Positions 11,701 through 22,125 of a stretch of 64,000 bases of DNA are shown piece after piece. Both the position numbers and the translations under genes were made by a program. The notes beneath the pieces are model-generated. The model was given only the letters and a program-made list of their open reading frames with translations, was not told the origin of the DNA and did not search any database. The first letter of the stretch is position 1; each line of letters begins with the position of its first letter. The DNA is from Aquila chrysaetos chrysaetos (taxonomy: Eukaryota; Chordata; Aves; Accipitriformes; Accipitridae), in contig NC_044019.1 of NCBI RefSeq assembly GCF_900496995.4, forward strand, positions 4,995,501 to 5,059,500. Reading direction: 5' to 3'.

Positions 11701-14700
11701 GGGAGCCTTTGACAGCCGTGGGTGGAGGCAGGTAATGTGGGGAAGGGAGTCGGTGGGAATTGCCTTGGTGCAATGTGGCTGATGGGATTGGGGGAATATT
11801 TGCCTGGCTGAGCTGCGGGAGGGAGAAGCGCAGTAAAATGTGGGTCATGCCTTTGCCCACCCCCTTCCCCCCCAGGACAGCAAGAGCCGCGGGGTCCTGC
11901 GGGAGCAGCAGCCTTGCAGATGATCCCGAGTGCAGCTCCTGCTTCGGTTCAGTTCACCCAGTAACTGGGGTGCTGCGGGAGCAAGGCTGTCCGCTTCCAG
12001 TCGTGGAGGGTGTGCGAGCAGCCGCTGGGACGGGGTGCCCGGCTTCCTCCGTGTCCCCAGCAGCGCGAGCCGGGGGGGTCACCGGTGGCCATCGCCTGCC
12101 CTGCGCGTCCCTCCCTGCTGCGTCTCTCCTTGCACCCAGAGCAAAGCGGGGTGCAGGTCTCTGCCGGCCGAGGCGTCCCTCCGGATGGGCCGCGGGACCT
12201 TTGCCGTGTCCGACACCACGGGCATGGCTGCTGGTGCCTCCGGTTCTCCGTGACACCGCTGCTCCCCGCTGGGTTTGCACGGGGGACGTGTGCCGTGGGA
12301 CGGAACAGGGTGGTCCCGGGCATCCCGAGGGGGGCTCAGACCCTGCCAGCTCCCTGAGTGGGCAGATCCTGACCCCAGGCTTGCATCCTGCCTGCACGGT
12401 TGGTGCTGGGCTCCCATTCAAAAGTCCCAGCAGAGGTGACCGAGCGCAGCCTGTGCTCGGGGACAGGTCCCAACCTCACGGTGCCACCCTGGCTCCTGCT
12501 GGCAGAGGGACCCGGGGAATTTCTGCTGGGAACGGGAAAAGGAGGCTGGTGTTTCCCCACCCGGAGCGGGGGCCCTGAGCACCTCCTCTGCGGTGGGCAA
12601 TGGGTGCCACCGCCAGCACTTGTATCCGGAGCGTGGGTTGGAGGAAGCAATGCTGTGGGCGTTCGCCTGCTGGATGCCCTTTCTGCTACCGCTGCCCCAT
12701 CTCGGTCCTTATTTCACGTAAGCGCCGTGTCCTCCCTGTATTTGGGGGGACCGTGCACCAGCCCCCTTTCCCCCTCGCCTCCTTCCCAGGGCTGGGAGCG
12801 CTTGAACCCTTTTCCACTCTTTTCTTCCAGCCCCAAACCAGGTTCTGGTTTCTCTGGAGGTGTTTTAGGGGGATTATTTTAGCTCTCGGTGCTGGGTGTT
12901 GCGTCCCTCCCCCGTCTGCGGTTGGTACCTGTGGGTGCTGCTGTGATGCAGGCAGAGAAATTTCCCCTGCGCCGTTGCAAACTTGCAAGCTGGTGGGATG
13001 CCGCGGTGCAAAACTGGGACGGGGGAGGATTCAGGCTCTGCTGCATCCCTGTGTTTCAGCTCCGGGGCTGGCTGGGGGGGGGGGGGGGGGCCATGGACAC
13101 CGAGCCACCCCTGCAGCAGGAGGGCTGGGGGGGGTCCTGGTCCCCTTGTGTTCTAGTTGGGGGGGTCCTGCTTGCGGCATCCCCATCCCTGCCCCTGGGT
13201 GCAGCCGGCCCCCACGCGCCAGCAGAGAGGAGAAGAAGATCTGCTGGGAGAAAATATAGCATGGAAACACTTGTTCTTCCCTGGGGAGCTGGGGGGGGGC
13301 AGAGATGGAGCATGGGGGGGTCAGAAAGGGTCCGAACCCTGTGCTTGGAGCGTGGAGAGCAGCAGCTGCCCTGTAACCAGGTGGTTCGTTTCAGTTTTAA
13401 CTACGTTAACAGATTTGGGGGGAAAAAAAAAAAAAAAAAAGCCGGTGGAGATGTTTATCGGCATTTTGTGCCTGGGGAGTGTTAGCGGGAACCCCGGGTG
13501 CCGTGTTTATGCTGGTGATTGCAAGCCGCAGTGCCCGGCTGCAGCCGGGCCATGGCCAGAGCCGTGCTGCTTCGGGACCCGCCGCCGTCCTGCGGGACCC
13601 CCCCGGGCTCCGGTTTTCCCCTGTGTTTTCCCATAGAGGTGGTAAACCAAGACCCAGCTCCGTTTTTCCCCTGCGTTTTCCCATGGAGGTGGTAAACCAA
13701 GACCCAGGTGCCCGGAGGTGTCTCCGTTCTCCCGGCCCACGATTCCACAGCTCCGGTGTCCTGGCACCGTCCCGGCGTGTCACACCTCCCGGGGGTGCAG
13801 AGCAACACCCCTGCCCGATTTCATCAGGCTCTGCCCAGCCTGACGCAAGGGTGCGGGGGCGATGGCCGCGCGTCCCCGTGGCCCGTGTGGGGTGACTGCC
13901 TGAGTCACCCTTTCCGGTGCCGCCGTACTCGTCCCGCCACCGCCGGTTGCTCGTCCCGGGGACGCTCGGTGGCTCCCGGCTACGCCGGTGCCGGGCTAAG
14001 GCTGCTGCTCTTTCCTTCCTAGGACACAGGGGTCAAGGTATCCCAGCAGCTGGGGAAGGGTCCCAGCGCCTTCATCCCCCTGGGAGAGGTAAGGGTGGTG
14101 GGGATGGTCTTGGGTGGGTGCGTCCCTCCCTGCTGGGGGGCTTCTCCACCCCTCCCTGCCCTGGGTGGGGGGGACAGGGGGCTGTTAAGGACGGGTTCTC
14201 ATCCCCCCCACCTCCAGTTGCTAATGCCCAGTTGGGGTAGGGCTGGGATGGGGAAGGGTCACCCAGCTGGGGGGTATCCCTGTGGCAGTGGGGGGGGTGT
14301 GTGTCTTGTTTTAGAGGATGGGGGGAGCAGTTGTGTTGTTTCACCCCGGTGTTTTCCTGCCCCGAGTCCCTGCCTGTGCCTCAGTTTCCCCACTCATCCG
14401 AACGCGGCTGTCTTTCCCCTGTGCTGCAAAGGTAGCCCACCTCCTGCCCTGCCCACCCCACCCCAAAAACCGTGCCCAGAAATCCCCAGGACTCCCCATG
14501 CCGGAGCACCCACAGCCCTATCTCGGCACCCAGCGTCGGTGTCCCAGATGGTTCCTCCTTCAGCAGAGATAGTGACGTGGTTTTGTCACCGCGGTGGGGG
14601 TGGAGAGGCTGGGGGGGGGGGGCAGCTGAGCCCCATCTCCTCCCCGCTGCACACCAGCGCCCAAATAAACAACCCAACGCCGCGGACTGAGCCGGTCGGG

Positions 14701-17700
14701 CTGTGCGGGGTCCGGCATGGAGACCCCCCATCACACCCAGCCCCCCGGGACTGGGAGGGAGGAGATGGGCAGTGGGGGCTGCCGGCGGTGTCCGTACCGG
14801 GCGGCACGGAGGAGGCTGGGCACCACCTCCGACGGGGTGAGCATCTGATGGGGTGGGATGGGTGCTCTGGGGTGGGATGGGTGCCCCTGGATGCCTGGGT
14901 CCTGCTAGCCACTGATGCTTGATGGAGGGGTCTCCCTCTAGGTTAGGGGGGCTGTTGGGAAGAGCAGGGGGCTTCACCACCTTCCTCTCCCCACCCCGGC
15001 AGATCCTGCAGGAAGGTGTGGAGAGCAGCTTACGCCAGCTCCTCATCGAAGCCTTCGTCTCGGCGGGCAGGGTGGACAACATCACCATGGTCATGGGGCT
15101 GCACCCCCAGTATCTCAGCAGCTTCTGGAAGACCCAGTACCTCCTGCTGCGCATGGACGGGCCCCTGCCCTACCACAAGCGCCATTACATCGCCATCATG
15201 GTGAGGATGGGGGTCCCATGGGGTTACGTGTGGTCCCAGCACCTCTGCGGGGTTTTTGCCTGGAGGCGGGAAGGTATTTGGGACCCCAGAGATGCCCCCC
15301 CCCCTCCCCAATCTGTGGTCCCAGAGGCTTGGAAGCCCCTTTGGGGTTGGTCCTGTGGTGCCCACCCAGGGTACCCCAGCACCCCCCTCCCCTCCAGAGC
15401 CCCTGAGGACCGGCATTGATGGGAGGGGGTGGGCAGAGACCCCTGTCTGGACTCTTATCCCCAGGGAAAACCCTCCAGGAGCGGTGGCGGCTCCCTGCCT
15501 TGGCTTCTCCAAGGGCTTGTAGGAGGGTTGTGGGGGGTCCCTGGCCGGTGCCGGGGGCTGAGTGCCCGGCTCTCCCCGCAGGCAGCAGCCCGGCACCAGT
15601 GCTCCTATCTGGTGGGTTTGCACATGGAGGAGTTCCTGCGGGTGGGGGGCAACCCGGCGTGGCTGCAGGGCCTGCACTGTGCCCCCCAAAAACTCAGGAA
15701 CCTCAACGAGATCAACAAACTGCTGGCGCACCGACCCTGGCTCATCACCAAGGAGCACATCAAGGTGAGAGCTGATGCTGCCGGCACAGATCCCCCCCCC
15801 AAAACCACACTTGATTTGGGGGGCTTGACCCCAGAGACCCCATCCCTGCTTGCTCAAGCCCCCCACCCCCAGGTTTAACCCTTTCAGGGCTGAGGGAGCC
15901 TCTGAGTCAGAGGGCAGGGTCTGCTCTGCTCCCAATGGATGGGGAAGGGATGGGGAAGGGGTGACTTGTCCCCCCACGGCTGGGGACTGTCCTGCCGTGA
16001 CAGCAGCTAGCTTATGGGGGAGGCACATCCCAAACACCCTCCTGTCTCCCTGCCCTTGGCTTACCCTGGCTCTGGGGTGCTGTGGGGGGGTACGGCGCAG
16101 CGAGCAGAGGGGCTGGGGGGGTGTCTTTCCAACCCCGTGTGCTTTGCAGGCTCTGCTGAAAACGGGGGAGAACAGTTGGTCGCTGGCGGAGCTGGTGCAG
16201 GCCCTGGTGCTCCTCACCCACTACCACTCGCTCGCCTCCTTCGTCTTCGGCTGCGGCATCAACCCCGAGGAGGACCAGGATGGGGGGCACGGCTGCTGGC
16301 CCCCCTCACCCCACAGCGACAGCAGCCCTGCCTCTGATGATAGCATGGGGGGCTCTGGGGTAAGGGGAGGGGGGCTTTGCCTTGCAGATGTGGGGATGTG
16401 GGGTGGGAACGGAGGGCACGGTGGGGTGCTGGACTGCTTTATGGTGCTTCCCCAAGGAATTGCCCCAAGGCCTTTTATTGGGAACAGCAGATGCTTTAGG
16501 GCTGCACAGTAGCATCCTCCGCGCAGTAGCATCCTCCGCGCAGTAGCATCCTCCGCGCAGTAGCATCCTCCGCGCAGTAGCATCCTCCGCAGGGCTTCCC
16601 CCTCCTCCCGGTCCCCAGGATGAGGCACGGAGGCAGCTGGGGGCCGGGTAGGACAATCCCAGAGGCAAATGCTCTTTAGAGCAGCCCTGGGGCTGCTCCA
16701 AGTGACAGCAGAGCTGAGAGCGGCCCCATGCTGCTCTGGGCTTGCAACCCTCCGCAACCTTGCTCAACCTGGGGCAGCATTGACTCTGCCCTCTGCTTCG
16801 CCAGGGCAAAGATGCCATGCAGGAGGTGGAGGTGCTGATGGAGAGGATGAAGCTGCTGCAGGAAAGCCAGCTGGAGGAGGAGGGGGTCACGCAGGAGGAG
16901 ATGGCGACCCGCTTTGAGCTGGAGAAAACGGAGAGTTTGCTGGTCACTCCCTCGGGTGAGGAGGTGCAGGGGTGCAGCTGGCTGAGGACGGGGTCCCCAT
17001 GGGTCGGGGGGGGTGAAGGAGCCAGCGTCTGCCCAGGGAGGAGCAGGATCAGGCCCCCAGCTGCAGGGCTGGCTCTGTTTGGGATCATACCGCGTCGCTC
17101 ACAGCCGCCGCGGTGGTGCCTTGTAGATATTGCGGATCACTCCCTGCAGTCCAACGTCCTCTGCTTCGTGGAGGACCCCGAGTTCAGCTACAAGGACTTC
17201 ACGCGGAGGGGTGAGCAGGCACCCCCCACTTTCCATGCCCAGGTGGGTGCTTGCGGTCCCGCACCGGCCGGAGGGGAAGGGTTGGCAGGTCCTGCTTGTC
17301 GTGATGGGGGGAGCAGTGGGGCTCTTTCCAGGGTCTTGGCATTGCACAGGCAGCGTGGGTGCAGAGGGTGAAGGGCTTGGACCAGGCTAGAGCTGCCTGA
17401 GCAGTGCAACCAGATGCTAATAGTTGGGGGCGGGGGGACACCCCAGCTTATGTCCCTGCCTTTGAAGATGTCCTGGTTTCAGCTCGGATAGAGTGCATCA
17501 AGCCCCTACCCCAGCATCTTTTCTCCGGCAGGATTACACCTGGGAGGACCACGGCTACTCGCTGATCAACCGCCTCTACCCCGACGTGGGGCAACTCCTG
17601 GACGAGAAATTCCAGGTCGTCTACAACCTGACGTACAACACCATCGCCATGCACTGCGGCGTGGACACGTCCATGCTGCGCAGAGCCATCTGGAACTACG

Positions 17701-18262
17701 TCCACTGCGTCTTCGGCATCCGGTACGTCCCCGAGCTGTGGCCGGAGCCTGTTCTCCACCCTGGGTAGAGCCCACGAGCGGGTCCGGCCCGGGAGCCTGT
17801 GATTTGGTCTTGGTGAGACTGTAGCTGCTGCTAAGGCAAAGTGATGCTGTTGGAGGGCTCAGCTTAGGTCCAGAAAGAGCCTGGGGTGTGCGAATGGGCA
17901 GGGGTTAAGCCTGAGGGTAACGCACTCTCCTCTCTCCCCCAGCTACGACGACTATGACTACGGCGAGGTGAACCAGCTCCTGGAGCGCAGCTTGAAGGTC
18001 TACATCAAGACGGTGGCTTGCTACCCGGAGAAGACGACCAAGCGGATGTATACGCAGTTCTGGAGACACTTCAAGCACTCGGAGAAGGTGCTGCCCCATC
18101 CCTTTCCCTCCTGGCAGGGTGTGGGGGGGATGCTGAGCCCCCCCCCCGTGCCCTGACCTCGCTCTCCGTGTGTAGGTTCACATCAACCTGCTCTTGCTGG
18201 AGGCTCGGATGCAGGCGGCTCTGCTCTACGCCCTGAGAGCCGTCACCCGCTACATGACCTGA
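8668..18262 (+). CDS. SESN2: Sestrin-2, ten coding exons
   Basis: Stress-induced cytosolic sestrin that inhibits mTORC1: it binds GATOR2 when leucine is low and releases it when leucine binds. Ten exons (8668-8745, 14023-14088, 15003-15200, 15582-15764, 16150-16359, 16805-16955, 17127-17242, 17532-17722, 17943-18087, 18176-18262) join in frame with GT-AG borders to 474 residues; human SESN2 has 480. The N-terminal AhpD-like domain keeps the redox motif with Cys121, Tyr123 and His128 (human 125, 127, 132). The C-terminal domain keeps the leucine pocket Thr368, Thr371, Thr380, Arg384, Trp438 and Glu445 (human 374, 377, 386, 390, 444, 451) and the GATOR2-contact pair Asp400-Asp401. The tail [10 protein letters not shown] and the [13 protein letters not shown] stretch separate it from SESN1 and SESN3. 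The first 40 residues and the linker near residues 220-245 are divergent. Human numbering is from general knowledge. Confidence 0.97.
10495..10560 (-). repeat. MIR-type SINE-like fragment
   Basis: The wording CCGTGCCTCAGTTTCCCCAT followed by a GATACCCTACC-like end matches the well-known MIR-type phrase (tgcctcagtttccccatctgtaaaatg...atacctacc). A shorter echo of the same phrase occurs at 14,378-14,398, and its reverse complement (GGGGAAACTGAGGCA) at about 20,440. Judged by eye. Confidence 0.45.
13074..13090 (+). repeat. Poly(G) run, G17
   Basis: Seventeen consecutive G in SESN2 intron 1, a potential quadruplex core and a likely sequencing-length uncertainty. Confidence 0.85.
13423..13440 (+). 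repeat. Poly(A) run, A18
   Basis: Eighteen A in SESN2 intron 1, preceded by a short G run. No retroelement body is recognisable upstream. Confidence 0.85.
13610..13709 (+). repeat. 50-bp tandem duplication in SESN2 intron 1
   Basis: Two adjacent 50-bp units sharing the phrase GGTGGTAAACCAAGACCCAG and TTTTCCCCTG(T/C)GTTTTCCCAT differ at only a few positions, indicating a recent slippage or unequal-exchange duplication. Confidence 0.9.
14023..14088 (+). CDS. SESN2: SESN2 exon 2
   Basis: 22 codons between TTCCTAG and GTAAGG, phase 0 on both sides. It ends in the conserved GPSAFIP motif that precedes the sestrin helical core; the preceding residues are variable between sestrins. Confidence 0.93.
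14089..15002 (+). other. SESN2: SESN2 intron 2
   Basis: 914 bp with GTAAGG donor and CCCCGGCAG acceptor; rich in G runs, including one of twelve at about 14,611-14,622. No other feature is seen. Confidence 0.9.
15003..15200 (+). CDS. SESN2: SESN2 exon 3
   Basis: 66 codons, phase 0 at both ends. Encodes the start of the AhpD-like helical domain, with the conserved [15 protein letters not shown] and HYIAIM stretches (residues 49-114). Confidence 0.97.
15201..15581 (+). other. SESN2: SESN2 intron 3
   Basis: 381 bp, GTGAGG donor and CTCCCCGCAG acceptor. Nothing else is recognised. Confidence 0.93.
15582..15764 (+). CDS. SESN2: SESN2 exon 4, redox-motif exon
   Basis: 61 codons, phase 0. Opens with [12 protein letters not shown], which carries the AhpD-type cysteine (residue 121) and the tyrosine and histidine of its relay, and ends in the invariant [16 protein letters not shown] stretch. 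Confidence 0.98.
15765..16149 (+). other. SESN2: SESN2 intron 4
   Basis: 385 bp, GTGAGA donor and TGCTTTGCAG acceptor. Nothing else is recognised. Confidence 0.93.
16150..16359 (+). CDS. SESN2: SESN2 exon 5
   Basis: 70 codons, phase 0. The first half is the conserved helix pair ending FVFGCGI. The second half (about residues 215-245) is the acidic, Ser/Pro-rich disordered linker between the two sestrin domains and differs from the human sequence. Confidence 0.96.
16360..16804 (+). other. SESN2: SESN2 intron 5
   Basis: 445 bp, GTAAGG donor and TTCGCCAG acceptor. It contains the 17-bp minisatellite at 16,507-16,591 and nothing else recognised. Confidence 0.93.
16507..16591 (+). repeat. 17-bp minisatellite in SESN2 intron 5, five copies
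   Basis: The unit CAGTAGCATCCTCCGCG occurs four times without a mismatch plus a fifth copy lacking its last base. Perfect identity suggests a young, probably length-variable array. There are no spacers, so this is not a CRISPR. Confidence 0.97.
16805..16955 (+). CDS. SESN2: SESN2 exon 6
   Basis: 50 codons plus one base (phase 1 donor, TCGG|GTGAGG). Encodes the amphipathic helix with [12 protein letters not shown] and the acidic segment before [13 protein letters not shown], a sestrin hallmark. Confidence 0.96.
17127..17242 (+). CDS. SESN2: SESN2 exon 7
   Basis: Two bases complete the split Asp codon, then 38 codons ending in PPTFHAQ. The acceptor CCTTGTAG has a poor pyrimidine tract; a nearby CTCACAG at 17,097-17,103 would shift the frame by 23 nt, so the chosen site is required by frame. 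The variable region just after the junction differs from human SESN2. Confidence 0.92.
17532..17722 (+). CDS. SESN2: SESN2 exon 8, leucine-pocket exon
   Basis: 63 codons plus two bases. Starts with [12 protein letters not shown] and includes LTYNTIAMH and [13 protein letters not shown], which carry the three threonines and the arginine of the leucine-binding pocket known from human SESN2. Confidence 0.98.
17943..18087 (+). CDS. SESN2: SESN2 exon 9
   Basis: One base completes the split Arg codon, followed by 48 codons: [14 protein letters not shown] (Asp pair for GATOR2 contact), [10 protein letters not shown]-type stretch, and [10 protein letters not shown] with the pocket Trp438 and Glu445. 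The donor AAG|GTGCTG is weaker than the others but lies at the position expected from the family. Confidence 0.97.
18176..18262 (+). CDS. SESN2: SESN2 exon 10, coding part
   Basis: 28 codons and a TGA stop after CCGTGTGTAG. Encodes the C-terminal helix [18 protein letters not shown] and the SESN2-type end RYMT. Intron 9 before it is only 88 bp. Confidence 0.97.
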   Translation, partial: VHINLLLLEARMQAALLYALRAVTRYMT

Positions 18263-19615
18263 CCGGCCTTTGCTCCCTCCTCCTCCTCCTGCCCCAGGTT
18301 TGGGGGAAAGGCTGGGGGGAGCTGGTACCCTAAAGACTTTGCTGGAATATTGTCTCCCCCCCGTTAAGGGGGCTGGAGCTGTGGAAGGAAAGAGGGGGCT
18401 TCCCTGCCCCTCATCCCAGGAGAGGGGACCCCCAAGAAGCTGTCAGGGCTGGGAAAACACCGGAGTGCTGCCCGGGGCTTGGCAGAGCTGGGGGTGCTCG
18501 ACTACTCTGTGCCTTTCTCGGGGTGAGCCCGAATGAATCCAAATTGGGGTGCTCGTGGGTGCTGCCTTTACCGTGCAGTGCTGGTGTTACACCTCCGTGC
18601 CACCTCCTGGCACCAAGACTGCCGCCCCGGAGGGCTGCCCTCCTGCCAGGGATTACCAGAGGGGGTCGTGGGCTTTGCCGCTGCTTTTTGGGGTCTCATC
18701 GTGCTGGAAGACATGCTGCCCTCGAGCACCCTCCCCACCTCTCTGGCTCGCACCCAAGGAACGCGCCGCGGGAGCGGTGGGAAGGATCCGGCCGTCCCGT
18801 CGCCCAGCCGGGCAGCCCCCGGTGCCGCTCGTCTCCCAGCTGAGTCCCCCCATGTCGGGGTCCGCGTGGCTGGGGGAGAGACCGCGGCTCCGCAACTCCT
18901 CCCTGCCCTGGCCTGGGTGTTTCTGTTGCCTTCGGCGCCTGCTGTGACACGGAGACATCCCCTCCATGGCTGGGGGTGTGCGCGGCCCCTCGCCGCTCCT
19001 CTCCGTGGACCCTGGCACGGCCGGACCCCAGCCCAGCGCTCGTATCGGGGCTGGCAGGGCTGCAGCGGGGGTTAAGCTCTGCCTGCCCGAGCCCCTGCAA
19101 TTTGGAATGTGAAGTGCCTCTTAACCTCGGTCCCAGGGCAGGAGCAAGGTGAGGGTAGGAGTGCCTGCGGGGTGTTTTACACCTTTTTTTTTTTTTGCAT
19201 CATTTTTCAGCCACTGGCGCGTCTCTGCTGCCTCAACCTTCGTGGTTGAGGTGGGGAGCTGTGTTGGGGCATGGGGCTGCCTGTGGCTGCCCTCCTGCCC
19301 GCTGTGAAGGTGATGGGGTGGGACGTGGGGTGGCTGGAGCTTGACCCAAATGTGCCAGAGCATTTCCCAGCGGCGCGGGTCGCCGGGGAGGTGCCTGTTT
19401 GGGAGAATCCTGCTCCTGGCTCTGCTGGAGCGTGGGTCCCGGTCCAGCAGCATCGCCTGCCACTCAGCCACTCTTGGTTTGTCTCAGCTGAACCGTAGCT
19501 CCAGTTAAGTTATTTCTATATTTTTTTGGGTGTATTTACTCCTGACTGGGCAGGGAATTGCCACTGTGACTTCGCTACAGATCTTGTTTGAAAAAATAAA
19601 ATTGTTCGGTTGTTT
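18263..19615 (+). other. SESN2: SESN2 3' UTR
   Basis: From the TGA to about 15 nt past the AATAAA at 19,595, some 1.35 kb, with no competing gene. GC-rich at first, with T-rich stretches toward the end (19,183-19,196 and 19,505-19,530). Confidence 0.8.
19595..19600 (+). terminator. SESN2: SESN2 poly(A) signal
   Basis: A canonical AATAAA followed within 30 nt by a strong GU/U-rich element (TTGTTCGGTTG then a T run). A second AATAAA followed by GTGTGT lies far downstream at 22,083-22,088 and could be a rare distal site. Confidence 0.85.
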
Positions 19616-21548
19616 TTTTTTCTTTTTCTGTTTTTCTTTTTCCAAATCTCTCTGCAGGGTAGTGTTGCCAAGCAAGTGGGTGTGAGATGCAGCTTCCCTT
19701 TGCCCTTGCTCAGCCCGAGGGACTGATCCTGCATAGCGCAGTATGGGGTGGGGGTGTCCTACTGTTCTGGGGGTGGCTGGAAGCAGTCCTGGGTTGTCCA
19801 AGGGGGCAAATGGGGGGCCCATACACTCCCCAGTTGCCTGAGGGGGGTGGGCTTGGCTCTGGTGCACCCTCCTTGCAGTGACCATTCCCAGCCTCTCCTG
19901 GGTGTAGCACCCTCCCAGAAAGCCAGGATTTGGGGCACTGACACTCATCCCAATGTGGGTGTCCCATGGGATGCACTGGTCCTGCTGCTGGGATGGAGCT
20001 GAGCAGGCTGCAGTGGAGCTGGGAGGGGGGGTGAAGCGGCACTGGGGCCACCCCAGCCCCGCGATGCGGAGCCCAGCACTTATCAGGGTGCAGGCAGGAG
20101 CCCCTGGCAGCTGCCGATAAGATCCCCAAGGAGGGCTTGCCTGTCCCCCTGCTCCAGCCCTGTCCCTGCAGACCGAGACGCATCCCTGCGCTGCATGCCC
20201 AAAAAGCAGCAAGGAGCCGGATCCTGGCTCCGGGGGCTGTCCGGACCCTCCAGCCCCTGCAGACAGGCAGGACCTGCCGTGCTGCCCCATCTGAGTGGGG
20301 ACACGGGGCTGGGGGCAGCGATGCTGGATGGGGCTCGGGTGCTACCGGCATGGTAAGGGTTTGCTGGGGGTTTATAGGGCAGAGCCTCTATTTGCATCGT
20401 GCCAGGGGAAAAAGTGCTCTTGGGGCAGCTCAAGGGCACTGGGGAAACTGAGGCAGGAGGGAGGGTCTCTCTTGGATTTGCCGGTCGTGCCAAAGTCGCT
20501 GGGCTGGAGTCCCCATCCAGGCATCTGTCCAGGTCCTCTTCGCGTGACTGGTGACTGCAGGCGGGTTTAGCAAATGTCTTGCAGAGGAGAGCTGCAAAAA
20601 CCGCAGGTAAGGGTTAGCTTAATGCTTCCAAGGCACCAGAAAACCCCCTGGGGTGCAGGGGGGGGGCCCTGCCTGTGCTTGCTGGGCTTGCAGGAGGCGT
20701 CAGCCGGGGTTGAGCAGTTTTCCTGCGCTGAGTCACAGCTTCCAAATATTTCCCAGGGTGTTTTTCCAGCCCTGGCCGAGGAGGCAGAGCCACCGACGGT
20801 GCCTTAGGGCTGCAGAGAAAAAAGCAGAGCTCCCCCCCTCAAGTGCTGTATTTTTAGGGTGTCACCCTGTAACACCCAGCTAGCGAGGGGACAACACCCT
20901 GCGGGGACCTGGGGGTGCTTGGGGACCCCCCGGGATCCCTAGGGGAGCCCCTGCCAGGGTAAGAGCTCCCTGCCCCAAGGGGTGGTGGGTTTATTCCCCA
21001 AATATACTGGGAACGGCAACCATGAGCTTATTTTTAAGTGAGTCTAGCATGATTTTAGGGAGGGCGCTTTGAGATTTTTAATGCTAGTGGCTTTTCTACT
21101 GTATACATAGAGGCGTCTGGCTGCAGGGTCTCGGGGACCTGGTGTGGCTGGAGGTCTTGGTGGGATGGTACCGGCAGTTCAGCTGCAAAGAGGGGAAAAT
21201 TGTGTTTGTGTGTTGGTTTTTCAAAAGAAATGAGAAAATGGCATCTTTTAGAGACAGCTCAATGACAATCATTAGAGAAGGGTCAAGTCAAGGGGGAGAT
21301 TCTGTCCGAGGAGGGATTTTTCCTGCTGCCTTCTGGCTCTCTTTGAGGCATGCAAAACATTTTGTTCAAATGGAAGAAATCCTCCAAGTAAAGGCGCTGT
21401 TTCTGGTCTCTAAGCCATGCTGGGAGGGGCTGAGCCTTTGGGGAAAGAAAAAAAAAAAAAAAAAGAAAAATCCTTTGCTGCAGTTTCACCCTGGTGCATC
21501 TGGTGAAAACAGCACCAGCATCTTGTGGGGTCACTGCTCTGCATCCCC

Positions 21549-21586
21549 ACTCGGTCTTGCTTTTCCCACTCAGTCTTGCTTTTCCC
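21549..21586 (+). repeat. 19-bp tandem duplication
   Basis: ACTCGGTCTTGCTTTTCCC is followed directly by the same 19 bp with one change (A for G at the fifth base). Confidence 0.95.
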
Positions 21587-21722
21587 AGCAATATCAAATA
21601 ACCAGGATGAGACTGAGTCCAACCGGGTGTCGGGACACCCAGGGAGCAGCAATGCCCCCCAGCACCCAACCTACAGCCCTGCAAACTCAGGCCAGGCTCA
21701 TATTTAAACCTCAGCACCTGGG

Positions 21723-21742
21723 TGATGCATCAGCAATTGCAA
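21723..21742 (+). promoter_or_regulatory. ATF4/CEBP-like element
   Basis: A perfect 10-bp palindrome TGATGCATCA, which resembles the C/EBP-ATF response element TGATGXAAX on both strands with one difference, is followed by ATTGCAAAC, a C/EBP-like half site. It lies 3.5 kb downstream of the ATF4-responsive gene SESN2. Function is inference. Confidence 0.25.
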
Positions 21743-22029
21743 ACCCATCAGGAATGGCAACCGGCTTACAACACCCGAGCAAGTGGTGCCCGGCGTGAGT
21801 CAGCGCCTTGCGATGATTTTTCTCGGCTCTGGGTGCTGTGGGGCAGGTGGAAGGAGGGCTGCGAGCGTGGGGCTGCGCTGCGGCAGCGGCTGGGAGAGGT
21901 TTTGGCTCGGGCGAGGCTCCAAGCAGCCGGCTGGAGCTGGGTGCGTTGCTCACTTGCACGGTGCATGATTTGCACGGTGGTTTGGTTTGGGGAGCAGAGG
22001 GCATGAGCTCAGATCACCTCCTCCGGTGC

Positions 22030-22125
22030 TTAAAAATATATATATGTACACGTATTTTTATTTTTATATATATATGTGTATAAATAAAGTGTGTATATAT
22101 ATACACACAGAGATATATATCTGTG
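22030..22125. repeat. AT/TATG-rich microsatellite with nested palindromes
   Basis: Runs of TATATA interrupted by GTACACGTA and TTTTATTTTTATA, with a perfect 20-bp palindrome GTGTGTATATATATACACAC at 22,089-22,108 and a further AGATATATATCT palindrome at 22,111-22,122 approximately. It also includes an AATAAA at 22,083-22,088. Confidence 0.9.

Larger units (their letters stand above)
8746..14022 (+). other. SESN2: SESN2 intron 1
   Basis: A 5.3-kb GC-rich intron bounded by GTAAGG and a TTTCCTTCCTAG acceptor. No further exon is supportable. It holds a decayed SINE-like piece near 10,495-10,560, a G17 run, an A18 run and a 50-bp tandem duplication. The long open frames here reflect high GC and disagree between strands. 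Confidence 0.85.
19616..22029. other. Intergenic, no gene recognised
   Basis: GC-rich DNA without supportable exons. It holds a MIR-like phrase near 20,440, an A18-type run at about 21,450-21,468, a 19-bp duplication at 21,549-21,586 and an ATF4/CEBP-like cluster at 21,723-21,742. Confidence 0.65.

Noticed and set aside
14381-16217. Long minus-strand frames opposite SESN2 exons 3-5
   Set aside because: They are antisense shadows of GC-rich coding exons, crossing introns without splice logic.
16507-16591. Possible CRISPR array
   Set aside because: The copies are directly adjacent with no spacers, in a vertebrate intron.
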